From Candolleomyces eurysporus (taxonomy: Eukaryota > Basidiomycota > Agaricomycetes > Agaricales > Psathyrellaceae): a DNA stretch of 38,006 nt. The stretch covers positions 1-38,006 of the forward strand of contig JANBPK010000895.1 in assembly GCA_027579435.1 (NCBI GenBank), read 5' to 3'. Position numbers and translations under genes: made by a program. Each line of letters opens with the position of its first letter. Within the stretch, counting starts at the first letter, position 1. The notes under the pieces were generated by a model. The model saw nothing but the letters and a program-made list of their open reading frames with translations, was not told where the DNA came from and made no database searches. This document shows positions 11,193-21,034 of the stretch, piece after piece.

Positions 11193-11621
11193 TGTTGAAC
11201 TTATGTGAAATAGACGCCTGTTCCATGGCGCTTATTACATAAACCTCTATAAATAGTATTACGCAGTATATTTGGTATATAGTAGGTCTAGTAGTATTCT
11301 AGGTTCAGCTTCTAGAGCAAAGTGTCATAATGGTGTCAGTATTGCACCTTAAGCACGCAATGCTCAGTCATCCAATGTGCACAGACCACTAGGTGACTTT
11401 ATGTGACGTTACGGTCACATATTTGAGTAGTATATAAACTATGTAGTTTAGTACGAATGAAGCTTGAAGCACTTTCTATTAAGCAAAGTCAGTAGTACAT
11501 CCCTCAAGCATCACCCAATAGTCGATCCATAGTATACGGTATGTCTCAATCACATACTCTCCCTACTTGTAGCTGTGTGACACTAGGACTCGCATTATCA
11601 TGCGAGAAATGCTGTCTAACA
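11193..11621 (+). repeat. 3' LTR of the copia element
   Basis: 429 bp, starting TGTTGAAC and ending TAACA, followed by the TSD TTCTC. It matches the 5' LTR over 408 bp with seven transitions (four in the first 327 bp, three in the last 81 bp). It lacks the 460-bp block found in the 5' copy and has 21 nt (11520-11540) in its place. Confidence 0.92.
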
Positions 11622-11818
11622 TTCTCGACCGGCGGTGTGGGGACGGCGACGTCGTGAGTAGCTTGAGAGGTAGTACCTGAACCTCTGGTCACAGTGGGAT
11701 GGGAGGCGGTGCGAGAAGGAGAGGGTGAGGGTGTGCAAGAGCCGAAACGATCTTTGAAGAAGTTCTTGATTCGATCCCGTTTCCGAGGTTTGGTATGCTG
11801 CTCTCCTGGGGGATCCAT
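11622..11818 (-). pseudogene. 5' end of the same NLR-like gene, cut off by the retrotransposon
   Basis: The minus-strand ATG at 11818-11816 opens a short N-terminus: MDPPGEQH, then a basic KPRKRDRIKNFFKDRFG helix, then a Ser/Thr/Pro-rich linker ending TPPVE at the element boundary. The frame would run into the LTR, but if the element and one TTCTC copy are taken out it joins in phase, with no stop, to the reading frame that continues at 3352 and leads into FPPMKSVAAGLL. I therefore treat it as the true start of the gene at 21-3357. Seen: the open frame on both sides and the TSD. Inferred: that the two parts were one exon. No promoter motif was evident upstream. Confidence 0.75.
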
Positions 11819-13570
11819 GTCCGGTTATTCACCAATATGTAGTAACGTCGAGGAAGATTGTGAACGAGGATGGTGGAAGTAGTAGTCGAAGAGGGCAGCT
11901 TCGATCATCCGATGTGCCGCTCGAGACCATTTTGGAAGCACCAGGTTCACGTGGTGATGTGCTGTGAAGGAGTCGAGCACTGCCTTTCGAGCGTCTAAAT
12001 TCCAAAATTAATATTCTTGGTGAGTAACGATGTCTGGCTGTCGCTGAGCTCGACGGTGCCCAGGTATCCAGGACCTTACTTCCGACAACACGCCGTTTCA
12101 CCTGGTACCTGCTGACCACCTACCACCCTCTCGCTGAGAGGCGTAAGTGCTCTATGCAAAATACATACGCAAAAGAAAAGGAAGGAAGGGTATATTCATA
12201 AACTACGAACTCAAAAAAAAGAACTTGGGACTTGGAAACAATTTATGGGAAGAAAACCAAGAAGCTGAGTGGGCAAGCAAAGGGGGTCAGTAGTCCAAAG
12301 ATGTTAACTCTCGAAATTCCTCCCTCGAGGTCACCGGTCGTCATCAACAAAATGAAAATAATCTGGAGAAGCAAAGGATGTGAAAGAAAGACAAGTCGTT
12401 CTCGATAACCGATTGAGATTGTGGGGAGAGTAGGGGAGGCAGAAAGAAGTATGGGATAGAGACAGCAGACGTCCAAGGAGTAGGAGCGCAAGGATGCAGG
12501 TCAGTCGCTGGTGGAGGACATCCAGACTTCTGAGCATATCCTCGTCGGCCCTCACCGAGTCCGCCCGGTCCAACAAGCCACACGCTATGTGCGACTCCGA
12601 CACTTCCTGGTCTCCACCCACGCGCCTGCCATTGCCCATTCGCTTCCTCCGGAGTGAATGGTGATTGTGAATCCAGACTGCATACCCCTACATCACCAAC
12701 ACCCACCCCGCCAACCCGATTACAAATCGCGAACCTCCTACCAGCACTCTAGTGCAATCGAAGCTGTCGGATTCAGCCCGCTCACGACCACAACCGTAGC
12801 AGTGTTATCCACAGGCGCCATGAATTCCCGACGAGGGTAGGATTGTAAAGCATCGAAGGGTGTCTTGGAGGACGCCGTGGGTCGAGTCCATGAACACAAA
12901 GACGTCGTACATTTTCGAGGGGGACTAGGTTGCCTGCTTTGGCCCGGACTGTAAGCGGAGCGAAGGGAGAAGTCGGTTAGTCAGGAGGTATGACGATAGG
13001 AGAAGGAAGAAAGGATAGACATAATAGAAGCAAGAAAAGGGAAGTGGAAGGTTGGACGAAAATGTTGGTCCACCACGAAGGAGAGACAAAGGGTGGAAGG
13101 AAAGGATTGATGGAGCGAGGGGAGGGGATGAAGCGGGTCGGACCCATCTACAATGGCGTTGATCTAGTTGCCCTCGTTTCGCGATGGAGAGGTTGATATG
13201 GGAGGCCTCTCCTGCTCGCCTGGACTGTACGCACATACGAGGAAAGGACTTTTTTCTCATTGCAGATATTTAGCCTATCGTAGCAGGTTGTTTGCACCGT
13301 CGTCATCATGGGCCTCAGACGGACGAGCTGATGGGTGAGGAGACGAGACTCGGAGGAGTATGGCGCCGGGCAGTAGTTTGTAGGGCTCGATTTGCGCCGA
13401 GTTCATCGTTCCGAGTGTGCTGTCAGTGCTGGGCAGGCGAGTGGTAGTTGAGTGCAGGCAAAGCACAACTGGCCGGATAGCCAGTCGGTCCAGACCGTGG
13501 TCACTCTCATCCTCGGACATTGGTCCGGTCTGTCATCATTCTTCCGGAACTCGTCGTGGGCGAATTATGC
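11819..13570. other. Region without a firm gene; scattered coding-like fragments on the minus strand
   Basis: Minus-strand fragments look coding in places: MSEDESDHG from ATG 13520, RRAGEASHINLSIAKRG at about 13190-13240, and YDVFVFMDSTHG with RCFTILPSSGIHG at about 12810-12900, followed by RVLVGGSRFVIGLAGW near 12730. They are in different frames with stops between, and I could not join them by convincing splice sites. They may be a decayed gene or an unrecognised spliced one. 12180-12500 is purine-rich on the plus strand. 11830-12180, upstream of the NLR start, shows no recognised motif. Confidence 0.3.
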
Positions 13571-14041
13571 TCGGATTTGCAGGAACTGTAGCCGCCTTGC
13601 GCCAGGTGTGTAATTACCACCATCTAGTCCTCTACAATCCCATTGATACTTATGAAACCAGTGTGCATTCTAATGTCTGGGCATTGAACCTGCAACACAA
13701 GAATCGGGATGTGCTGCTCCTCGAAGCTCGATCAGATCTTCCTCCCTGGACCCTTTATTCCATAAGTCAGAAGGAGGTCTGTGATACGGTGTGCCAGATC
13801 GAGAGAGGAAAAGGTGTGACATCAACCTCACGTTCAACCAGCGTTGTCCTTTCTCAAGTCAGGCTCATGCCCAATCCATACCAAATCATTCCACAGACCT
13901 GCGTTCACGTTCACTTTTTTGTTTGGAGGATATCGTGGCCTATGTATGAAGCTGCCCTCATTTACCAGAGCCCCCTTCACTCCAATGACCATCGTCTTCA
14001 ATTAACCTGCGCTTTATATTCCGCCATATTATTACCCAGTG

Positions 14042-14638
14042 CGAGGTCAGGTTGTTTGCCGTCCATTCCGCCTCCCTTCTGCTTGTCCCAGGCACGGTGT
14101 AAATGGCGTGAATGCAAAGGTGAGTCCTCTCCCATTTGTTTCATTTCGCTGTGGTCACTCATCATTCGTTCGTCCTACAGGGTTACCCAGGAGCATCAAC
14201 CGTGCCAGCACGGTTCTCAGTTCACGTCTATGGTGGTTATTTGATGAGCAAGGAGCAAAATGGAAGGAACGTGAGGTGGAACGATAATCTGATCTGTCCA
14301 TCGCCTGTGTTGCCGGCGCAGAAGAGGAAGGGGTGGTTTAACCAGAGAGGGTACGTCCTTCCTTGCTTGTCTCTTCTTTCTTTAAATGTCATGAGTCGCT
14401 AACTTGTCGTCATCTTTTCTTACTCAACTTTAGTGACCAACTCTGGACTAACGATGGGCTCTTCCGTCCTGCGCCCCTGGACCAACAATACCCATCTGAT
14501 TTGGACAACTATCCTGAGCATGGAGAAGGCTGGCAGAATGAAGATGGAGTGAGGATTGATATGGAGCATAGGAGGGTCCCGAAGGTGCCAAGGAGGTCGG
14601 CGTTGAAGCAGGGAACTTCACTGCCTTTGTTGAGGTGA
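14042..14638 (+). CDS. Conserved hypothetical protein, 3' exons
   Basis: Three exons can be read: about 14042/14092-14119 (RHGVNGVNAK), 14181-14350 and 14434-14638, with GT-AG introns of 61 and 83 nt that keep phase. The product has YPGASTVPARFSVHVYGGYL, then VRWNDNLICPSPV, KGWFNQRGDQLWTNDG, YPEHGEGWQNEDGVRID and a basic VPKVPRRSALKQ end before TGA. The Trp/Asn/Asp-rich pattern recalls a basidiomycete conserved hypothetical protein, but I cannot name it or give a function. The upstream exons (13.4-14.0 kb) were not resolved; ATG 13567 (MLGFAGTVAALRQ, then GTGTGT) is one possibility. No lesion is seen in the exons given. Confidence 0.55.
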
Positions 14639-14647
14639 TTTATGTTA

Positions 14648-15034
14648 TGTAATAACCCCTAGGGTATCNTTTTTTTTCTGTTATTTACTTGTATTTGATT
14701 CGGACTTCCTCGGACTTGTCTCCTTAGTAGCACGTTATCTTCCACTAAACCCCAGTTTTAACCCTTAGCCCGAGGACACCCTATGCCCTGCTCTTTTACC
14801 TTTTATCTGTTGCCCTTTACCCTGCTTCTTTGCTATTAGTAGATTGATACTTATCGATGGAACCCGATAACTATCAAGTAGGAACAGTAGAAGCACTAGT
14901 GCTGGTCACAAGAGTCGAGCCAGCCCGGACTTGCCCGATTGTCTCAAGTAGTATAAATACCGAGCTGAACTGTAGTAGTTCTTTAGCTTGTTCTCGAGAA
15001 TCAATCCTCGTCTACTTGTACCTGGTGCCTGACA
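14648..15034 (+). repeat. Possible solo LTR (Ty3/gypsy-like)
   Basis: It begins TGTAATAACCCCTAGGGTAT and ends CCTGGTGCCTGACA, so it has TG...CA ends. It holds GTATAAATACC (about 14950) and a Pyr-rich middle, a layout common to basidiomycete gypsy LTRs. There is no second copy in the window and no matching 5-bp duplication at the two edges, so this stays tentative. Confidence 0.35.
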
Positions 15035-17227
15035 GACCTTCCTCGACTTCTTACCCTGTGCATGCTCAAACTGAGAACACAGTGGACGCTCAACAACAAG
15101 TACATTCGCCTCGACATCGTCCCTCATCTTCCTCTCGTAGGAGGCATAGACCTTACCCTAGGCCAAGTGCTTCTCACGATACCGATCGTTCACCCCCTCG
15201 TCCTATTCGATTCACTCAACACTTCCCAATTGTCGCCGTCTGCTCAAGAGCTGGTAGGAACCCTTCAGCTACGACGTCTATTGGGTCCCTTCGCTACGAA
15301 GAAGGAACAACTATTGTGGATATTACGTGCTTCGAACACCATCCAAACGAGAGAGTCATCTCCAACTCCTTCGAACTCCGAGTAACCAACTACACCGACG
15401 TCATCGTCCTCACGCTTACACGATATTGAAGAAGGACTCCGAACCCTCGAATTCCCTTCCCTTAATCCTCTTCAAGAATACCTTCTTCGAACGGAAGGAA
15501 CTCCTCTTAGTGACACCCTAGAACCTCCCCCTCCTCCTCCTTCCCCGAGCCCCCCTCAACAAGTTCTTCTCACCGAAGCAACTTGCGAAAGAGGCGTTCT
15601 TTCTCATTCGCTTTACACTTGGCAGCGATACGCTTCAAGTCCCAGGATCTCAGTGATCTCCTTAAACGTCTGTCATCACCCTCCCGATCCCCGCTTCACC
15701 AAACAATATCACCTTTCACTGTTCCTCATCACAGTGAACCTTCGTACCTCATCCTGTATCATCGAACCTCTGAACAACTTGAGGTACACCATAACAATTT
15801 AGCACTAAACACATTAACGTGAAGATATGGCTCTAGGCTTTCTTTCGTTTGTTTGATATAGCTAACTTATTCGTTTTTCATTTCACTTTCTTTTCTTTTC
15901 TGTCACGCTCGTTTGATATGGCCTTTGTTGATCGTTGTCTTTTGTTGGTCATCTGTGATGAATACCTTTTATGTGCTCTGGTTTCAACCTATCGTCACCT
16001 TTCGCTCTCTCTCATTGCTTTGCTGTCATTACTCCACCACCTCATTTCCTTGGTCTGGGTGATCAATTTATGCACCTACTTACTGTCTTATGCTTAAACC
16101 TACCTATCCATCGTGTATAGCATCTGCACTATACCATACTGTCACATCAATACACGGACTCCTTTATGTTTGCTTTCCTTATCTCCCGCTGAAGTGATCG
16201 AGAACGGCGAGACTACTAAAACACACAACCTAACACCTACACCAACTCTAAGTCGAGCCGTGTGAGATAAGTGGTATGTATAGACCTTTGTAGTCGTGCC
16301 GCACCAAATCGGGGGGTGCGAGTATGGGGGGGTAGTGTAGAGTATTAAGAATTTACAGATTCTCTCTCTTGTGCACACTAATTCCAAGTAATCGAGGAGT
16401 ACTCGATAATCACACAGTTAACCTGTAAGGTTANNTCTTTTATAGCTTTNGATNCTTTCCTTTAACTTAGTATCATGCGCNCAAGATAGAAGTCACAAAA
16501 CCAGTCGATTGCAAATGCAAATTAAACACAATAAAAAACAGCAGTAATTTCTCTGGGGGGAAAAACTATGCTAAAAAAGAGTCCAATATATATACTATCT
16601 GGAGCTGCACAATCACCGGAGCATGGTAAATAGGTGTACACAAGATTTATAAATAAAAAGAGTCCAGGCTCCAGCTAGAGAGAGAGATACAAGATAAAAA
16701 GAGGGTATTGGATATGCCAAGGTGCCGCTGCACCACTCCTGCGCTCGCGCCATGACTATTAATAGATTTCTTTGCCTTTTTGGGTTGGCTGAAGGGGATG
16801 CTGAAGTTGATTGAGGGTGGTCGGTCTACGGTTATACCAACCGCCACTTTGCTGTGCCTCTGCTCAAGCCGCGTGAGGAGGAGTTGGACCTCCATTAATT
16901 GAATAGGATTATCTTGGCAAGTCCCTTGTGACCGCCCTCTGAGTTATCTCTTTCTGTGAATGACCTTCCTTTCAGAGTACTTTGAGCTCCTTTCTTGTGC
17001 CGTGCCAGCCATCATGCCATTTGATGTGCTGAAACCTTGCCGCACATCTCTTTATGTGCTTAGGGACTCGTCCCACTGCTCTAGCACTGAATATACTCAA
17101 TTAATGTGAGGCCGCACAAGAGGTTAGGTACCTTTAGTGCCTAGGAAACCACCTCTATAGCTTTAATAATGAAGTTGGGGTCATTCAGCTGCAGGGTAGG
17201 CTGTTTGATCTAAAGCGGCGCCAGTTC
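15035..17227. other. No firm gene; weak open frame and low-complexity sequence
   Basis: A plus-strand frame runs 15062-15385 and, past a TGA at 15383, stays open to about 15801 (IEEGLRTLEFPSLNPLQEYL, then a Pro run). It could be a gag remnant behind the LTR-like block or a chance frame. 15810-16420 shows only T-rich and short open frames. N bases lie at 16434-16482. A minus-strand frame at 16647-16895 (MEVQLLLTRLEQRHSK) is unrecognised. 16900-17220 shows nothing. Confidence 0.35.
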
Positions 17228-17473
17228 AAAGAGCACATTTTAAGCAAACCAAATGCAAGGGTTGACTTTGTATACAATCTGCAATACAAATGTTCAAGCT
17301 AGGCAAATTCAAATTTGCATTGCATGTGTCTGGCCTCCTTCTGCCACCACTAAAACTTTACTCAATATGTGTCCAATGTAGGCACATTGAACACAAACTG
17401 TAAATAAATGCATTCCTTGCATGTGATTTGCTTAGGATGTGCCTATTGAGCAAACACATAAAAAACCGCAGTG
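17228..17473 (-). repeat. CACTG-ended MITE, copy A (one end lost)
   Basis: About 93% identical by eye to the reverse complement of the intact copy at 32249-32519. Its right end is intact (CCGCAGTG at 17466-17473); the outer left end, expected CACTGTGGTTTTTG, is replaced by unrelated sequence before AAAGAGCACA. Contains the internal palindrome GCAAATTCAAATTTGC. Confidence 0.8.
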
Positions 17474-17618
17474 TTACAGCAGATTTCTAAAAGGTTGTCA
17501 GTTTGCGTGTGTGTGCAAAATGTAAATAAATAATTACCTATAATCATTTGATGCTCTTTGACCACTATGACCACTGCAACACTCTCCCTGCTTCTCATAC
17601 CTCAAAGCCCTCACAAGA

Positions 17619-19323
17619 ATGGCCAAGGGAGGATGCAGTTCCACTCGAGGAACACAAGGAAGAGGGAAAGGAGGAGCTGCTTATGGCACGGCCAGCAGGA
17701 ACCACAGTTCAGGAGCTCATCAAAAGGCACCGGCTGTGCCTAGTGTGCTTGATTGTTATCAGGCTGAGCTGGATGCCAATGAAGAATCTGATGCAGCTCT
17801 TGAAATGCCAACACCTCCACCAGCAGCTGCTCACGATGAAGATGCTTCAACACAAGATTCAGGTTCAGGGGAGTTAGAGGCTGGGCATAGCTCTGAGGAG
17901 GATGAGGTGATGGAGGATGAACCAGTGCAGCCCAAACAGAAGCCAGGGAGGCCCAGAAAGCAAAGTGCGTATTCTATCATTGTCTCCATTGGCTTTTGTT
18001 GATGCATGCACCCCAAATAGCTGCAGGAGCCCCACCAAATGTTGCGCAGGTGACGACCTTTGACATATTGTACAACATCTTGTTGTTTTTGCGCATTGAG
18101 CTCCAGAAGTCTATGAACCAGCATGAGGCCAAAGGACGGCACCTGATTGCATCCAATAGCCTTGAGTGGGAGGATTTTTGTGCTCAGGTCAAGATTCAGG
18201 TTGCAGATGCCCTGTTTCCAGATCATGCTATTGTTGGCAACAAATTGTTTACCCTTTTCTTCACTATTGCTCGGGTTGTCAAGAATAACCATCGGATTCA
18301 TGATGGTAATGACTACACATATCTCCTGAACAAGGTCAAGGAAGCCAAGATCCCAGTGGGAGGAGGATTGCGTACGGTTCAGCTGATTGTCCATGAGAGC
18401 GCGGTATGTTGGACTCCTTTTCTGCAACAGAATAAGAGACTGACCAGTGTTTTTTGCCACCAGGGAAACAAGGAGAATGCAAGAGAAGTTGATGTGTCCC
18501 TGGAAGGGGATAAGTGACCTGCAAAAAGACCAAAGACCAAGGCAAGTCAATCTTTTTGCCCAAACAACGCACGATCTCATCGTCCATCAACAGGCTACTG
18601 AGATGTCTGATCAGCTACCTGGAAATGCTGCCTTGAAAGAGACTGTTAGCCAGCTTTGTGCTTGTTGGCAGTGCAGCGCTGGAGGATGCTCTTTGGACCA
18701 TTGCTTTGTCCCAGCTGACAGTCCACACCTCCGTATGACTCATGAGCATTTTGAGAAATGGGCCGCTGCGATTGTAGGTATTTTTGATGTCTTCCAAGTT
18801 GCTGTTACTGATATACAGCTCTGCTCCTCAGCTTTGAGGCGCCGACACAGCAACAATTGACTATCCCCCCAACCACAAGCTCTTTGATGCTGCTCAGGCA
18901 AATGCACCGAAGTCAGCGCTCCTCCAGGCTTGTCCCAATGCTACTGCCAAGGAACAACAGGTGATGACAGCTCAGCCTGTCATCAATGTAGTACTTCCAA
19001 ACAACATGTTTGGAATGATAAATAGTGGCCCTCAGGGTCATGCTAGGCCTGCTGCTGTTCCAATTCAACATGGAGGTGCTATTGATTCCGACTTGCTGAT
19101 TCCATTTGGTCGATGGCCTGGCAAGAGGCTCTCTTTATCTGATTTTTGCACCCACTATGATCTTCCACCGGCAATTCTGACTCATCTGGGAGAAAATGCA
19201 TATCGGAACTCATCTGGCCTTTGCTTTGTATGCATTCCTGAGCTGGTAGCCATGGGCTTCAAACCTAAAGAGATCGCTGATCTTCGTGATGCTGTTGAGC
19301 AATGGTCCGTCCCTGTATTGTGA
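17619..19323 (+). pseudogene. AT-hook and Cys/His-motif protein, TE-associated family, two TGA stops
   Basis: Five exons: 17619-17964, 18021-18403, 18464-18541, 18594-18773 and 18832-19323, with introns of 56, 60, 52 and 58 nt; the third is GC-AG. The N-terminus is acidic and Gly/Ser-rich and ends in an AT-hook, KPGRPRKQ, suggesting AT-rich DNA binding in the nucleus. The middle has a helical block (LYNILLFLRIELQ) and a basic AKRPKTK. A CWQCSAGGC...HCF cluster then leads into HLRMTHEHFEKWAAAI and DYPPNHKLFD. The C-terminus LSDFCTHYDLPPAILTHL...LVAMGF looks like a small helical domain. TGA at 18515-18517 and 18835-18837 break the frame where CGA would fit. I recall this domain set as multi-copy in agaricomycetes; the function is unknown. 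Confidence 0.6.
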
Positions 19324-19527
19324 GTTGTGCATGGTCTTCTCTTTGCTGTCATTTGTGCCTGTCACTGCTTGATGTCACATTCACTATCCAAACAACTTGT
19401 TTTAGCTTCACTGTCGTCACAAATACATGTTCTCTACCACCAGTCCTTTCTGTATGCTATGTACACCAAAGAAAATACACAACGGGTCTTTACATCTCCT
19501 AACAGTGTCCATTAATGTCTGCCATCA

Positions 19528-20493
19528 TCAACAGTACCCAGAATGCATAAAGTAGCCAAGTATGTCATCTTCAGTCACAATCTCCATTATTTCCATGAGG
19601 TCATACATTACGCCATTGGTATCCCTCACAAGTAGGTCCCCATGCTGGCAAATGAATACCTTGATTTTGGAGAATGCTTCCTCAATTGGGTTGAGGTCTG
19701 GAGAATAGGGTGGGAGATACTCCAGCTGAACTCCAAACCAGTCCAGAAGCTCCAGAATATCAGGGTTGTGGTGAATGCGGGCATTTTCCATGACCAAGAT
19801 GCTGAGAGGGCCAGGGTAGGCAGAGCAGAGCGGCATCACAGAGTGCTCCAGGTATGTCAAAAAACTCTCCTGTGTCATTGACCCTTCAATAACAGTGTTG
19901 CTGACCATTCCATCAATGGTGAGTAAGCCCTCTGCTGAAAATTGCCGTCCCCAAGCAAAAACACCCTTGTGGATTGCACGTGTACCCTTCATTGACCACC
20001 CACGTTGTCTGTAGTCTGTTCACTCATCCTTTGAAACCTCATCTAGAAACCCAAGCTGCTCCGGCTGGTACTGTGCCATGCGTATAATGAACTCTGCTCG
20101 TTTTTCTTCATCCATATCCATAGCTATCTTTTTCAATTTTTTTGATGACATTCCTGCTCTTTCCAGCTCCCGATGAATGGTCACATAATGCACTGAGATG
20201 AAGCGGTTTGTCTGCAGAAGGTACTGTAGCTTGTCTAGAAACCAGTCAGGGCGGTGTCAAATGAGGTGGATAAGGTAGTTGACATCTTCAAAGTGGAGCA
20301 GCCTTGGTCACCCTGGGAGACCATATGTGTTGTTGACAACATCGCCAGTTTCCTGCCAAAGCTTGAGAGTCTGGTAAAATGTCTGCTTGGACATGCCAAG
20401 ACAGGCACAGATTTCATCAATATCAAGCAAATCTCGCTCATAGAGCCGTATTGCAGCCTGCTTCAAGTCATATGAGATGTGTCAGAAAGGCAT
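19528..20493 (-). pseudogene. Tc1/mariner-type (DD34E) transposase, full length, four in-frame TGA
   Basis: One minus-strand frame of 321 codons from ATG 20493 to the stop at 19528. The N-terminal helix-turn-helix contains LKQAAIRLYERDLLDIDEICACLGMS. The DDE_3/IS630-Tc1 catalytic domain has FLDEVSKDE (first Asp, about 20045), LVMENARIHH and PPYSPDLNPIEEAF (Glu), with 34 residues between the second and third acidic positions. The second position is Glu where the family has Asp. TGA codons occur at 20484-20482, 20310-20308, 20259-20257 and 20022-20020; each is in a context where Arg (CGA) fits, and there are no frameshifts. The enzyme would cut and paste at TA sites. It converges on the AT-hook gene, with 204 bp between stop codons. 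Confidence 0.88.
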
Positions 20494-20635
20494 GGAGATG
20501 TTGTGCTGGAAGTGCAAGACAGAAATGTAATGCAACAAAATTTGGGTCTTGCGCCCTAGGGACAATTATTTATTTACATTTTCTGTAACCCGATGGGATT
20601 TGATAAATCAAATGGCCATGTAGACGCCCCTTTGA

Positions 20636-20900
20636 TCAATCAAGGATTAATCTCTGATTAATCAGTTGGGTATATGAGAAGGGACCTACAACTGAGGCTC
20701 CACGGGATATGACCACACTGATTAATCACTAACTGGCCGATTAATCAGTGATACAAAAAGTGAGCAATAGCTGCGGTCAACAAAATCTAGCTACATTGAT
20801 TAATCACGATGTAATGTTACCGTTATGCATCGGACAATTGTTTTTATTTTTTGGTAGGTCATTGGAAAGCTACACAGCTGTAGGCAAACTGATTAATCAA
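20636..20900. repeat. Cluster of six GATTAATC palindromes
   Basis: GATTAATC occurs at 20645, 20656, 20720, 20739, 20798 and 20891. Four are inside the longer palindrome TGATTAATCA or miss it by one base. Spacing is irregular (11, 64, 19, 59, 93). The cluster lies between the Tc1 candidate's right end and the 3' end of the minus-strand gene at 21035. Such clustered palindromes resemble protein-binding subterminal repeats of DNA transposons or a homeodomain-type site array. Confidence 0.75.
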
Positions 20901-21034
20901 CTAATCCCTTCTAACTCTTGGTTTTTTGCTTGGTCTTTTGGCAGTCAGAGTACCCAGTTGCATAAAACAGTTGGGCCTGTACAAGAGCAAATGTTCAGAG
21001 AACACCAACAGAATGAGTGGAGTGAAACTCACCT

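Larger units (their letters stand above)
3358..11621 (+). mobile_element. Ty1/copia LTR retrotransposon inserted in the NLR gene
   Basis: An 8264-bp element with two LTRs that begin TGTTGAAC and end TAACA, so the termini are TG...CA with a short inverted repeat. It is flanked by the 5-bp duplication TTCTC (3353-3357 and 11622-11626). The internal order is PBS, an extra ORF, Gag, aspartic protease, integrase, reverse transcriptase, RNase H and polypurine tract. Integrase before RT places it in Ty1/copia (Pseudoviridae type). Its coding strand is opposite to the host gene. The copy is dead: frameshifts near 5940, 6405, 7878 and 10829, in-frame TGA at 8133, 9114 and 10521, and TAG at 10557. Confidence 0.93.
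17477..20585. mobile_element. Candidate Tc1/mariner-like element carrying two convergent genes
   Basis: The ends read TA-CAGCAG... (17475) and ...TTTTCTG-TA (20586), i.e. TA target dinucleotides outside CAG/CTG termini. A perfect 19-bp inverted repeat, AAAATGTAAATAAATAATT, lies at 17517-17535 and in reverse complement at 20564-20582; it is 40 nt from the left end but 3 nt from the right end, so the two TIRs differ by an indel. Inside are the minus-strand transposase and the plus-strand AT-hook gene. The transposase assignment is firm. That both genes belong to one element is inferred. Confidence 0.5.

Noticed and set aside
13417..14244. 275-codon plus-strand frame as one gene
   Set aside because: It conflicts with the better-supported spliced exons after 14092 and lacks a protein-like pattern in its second half; only parts may be exons.
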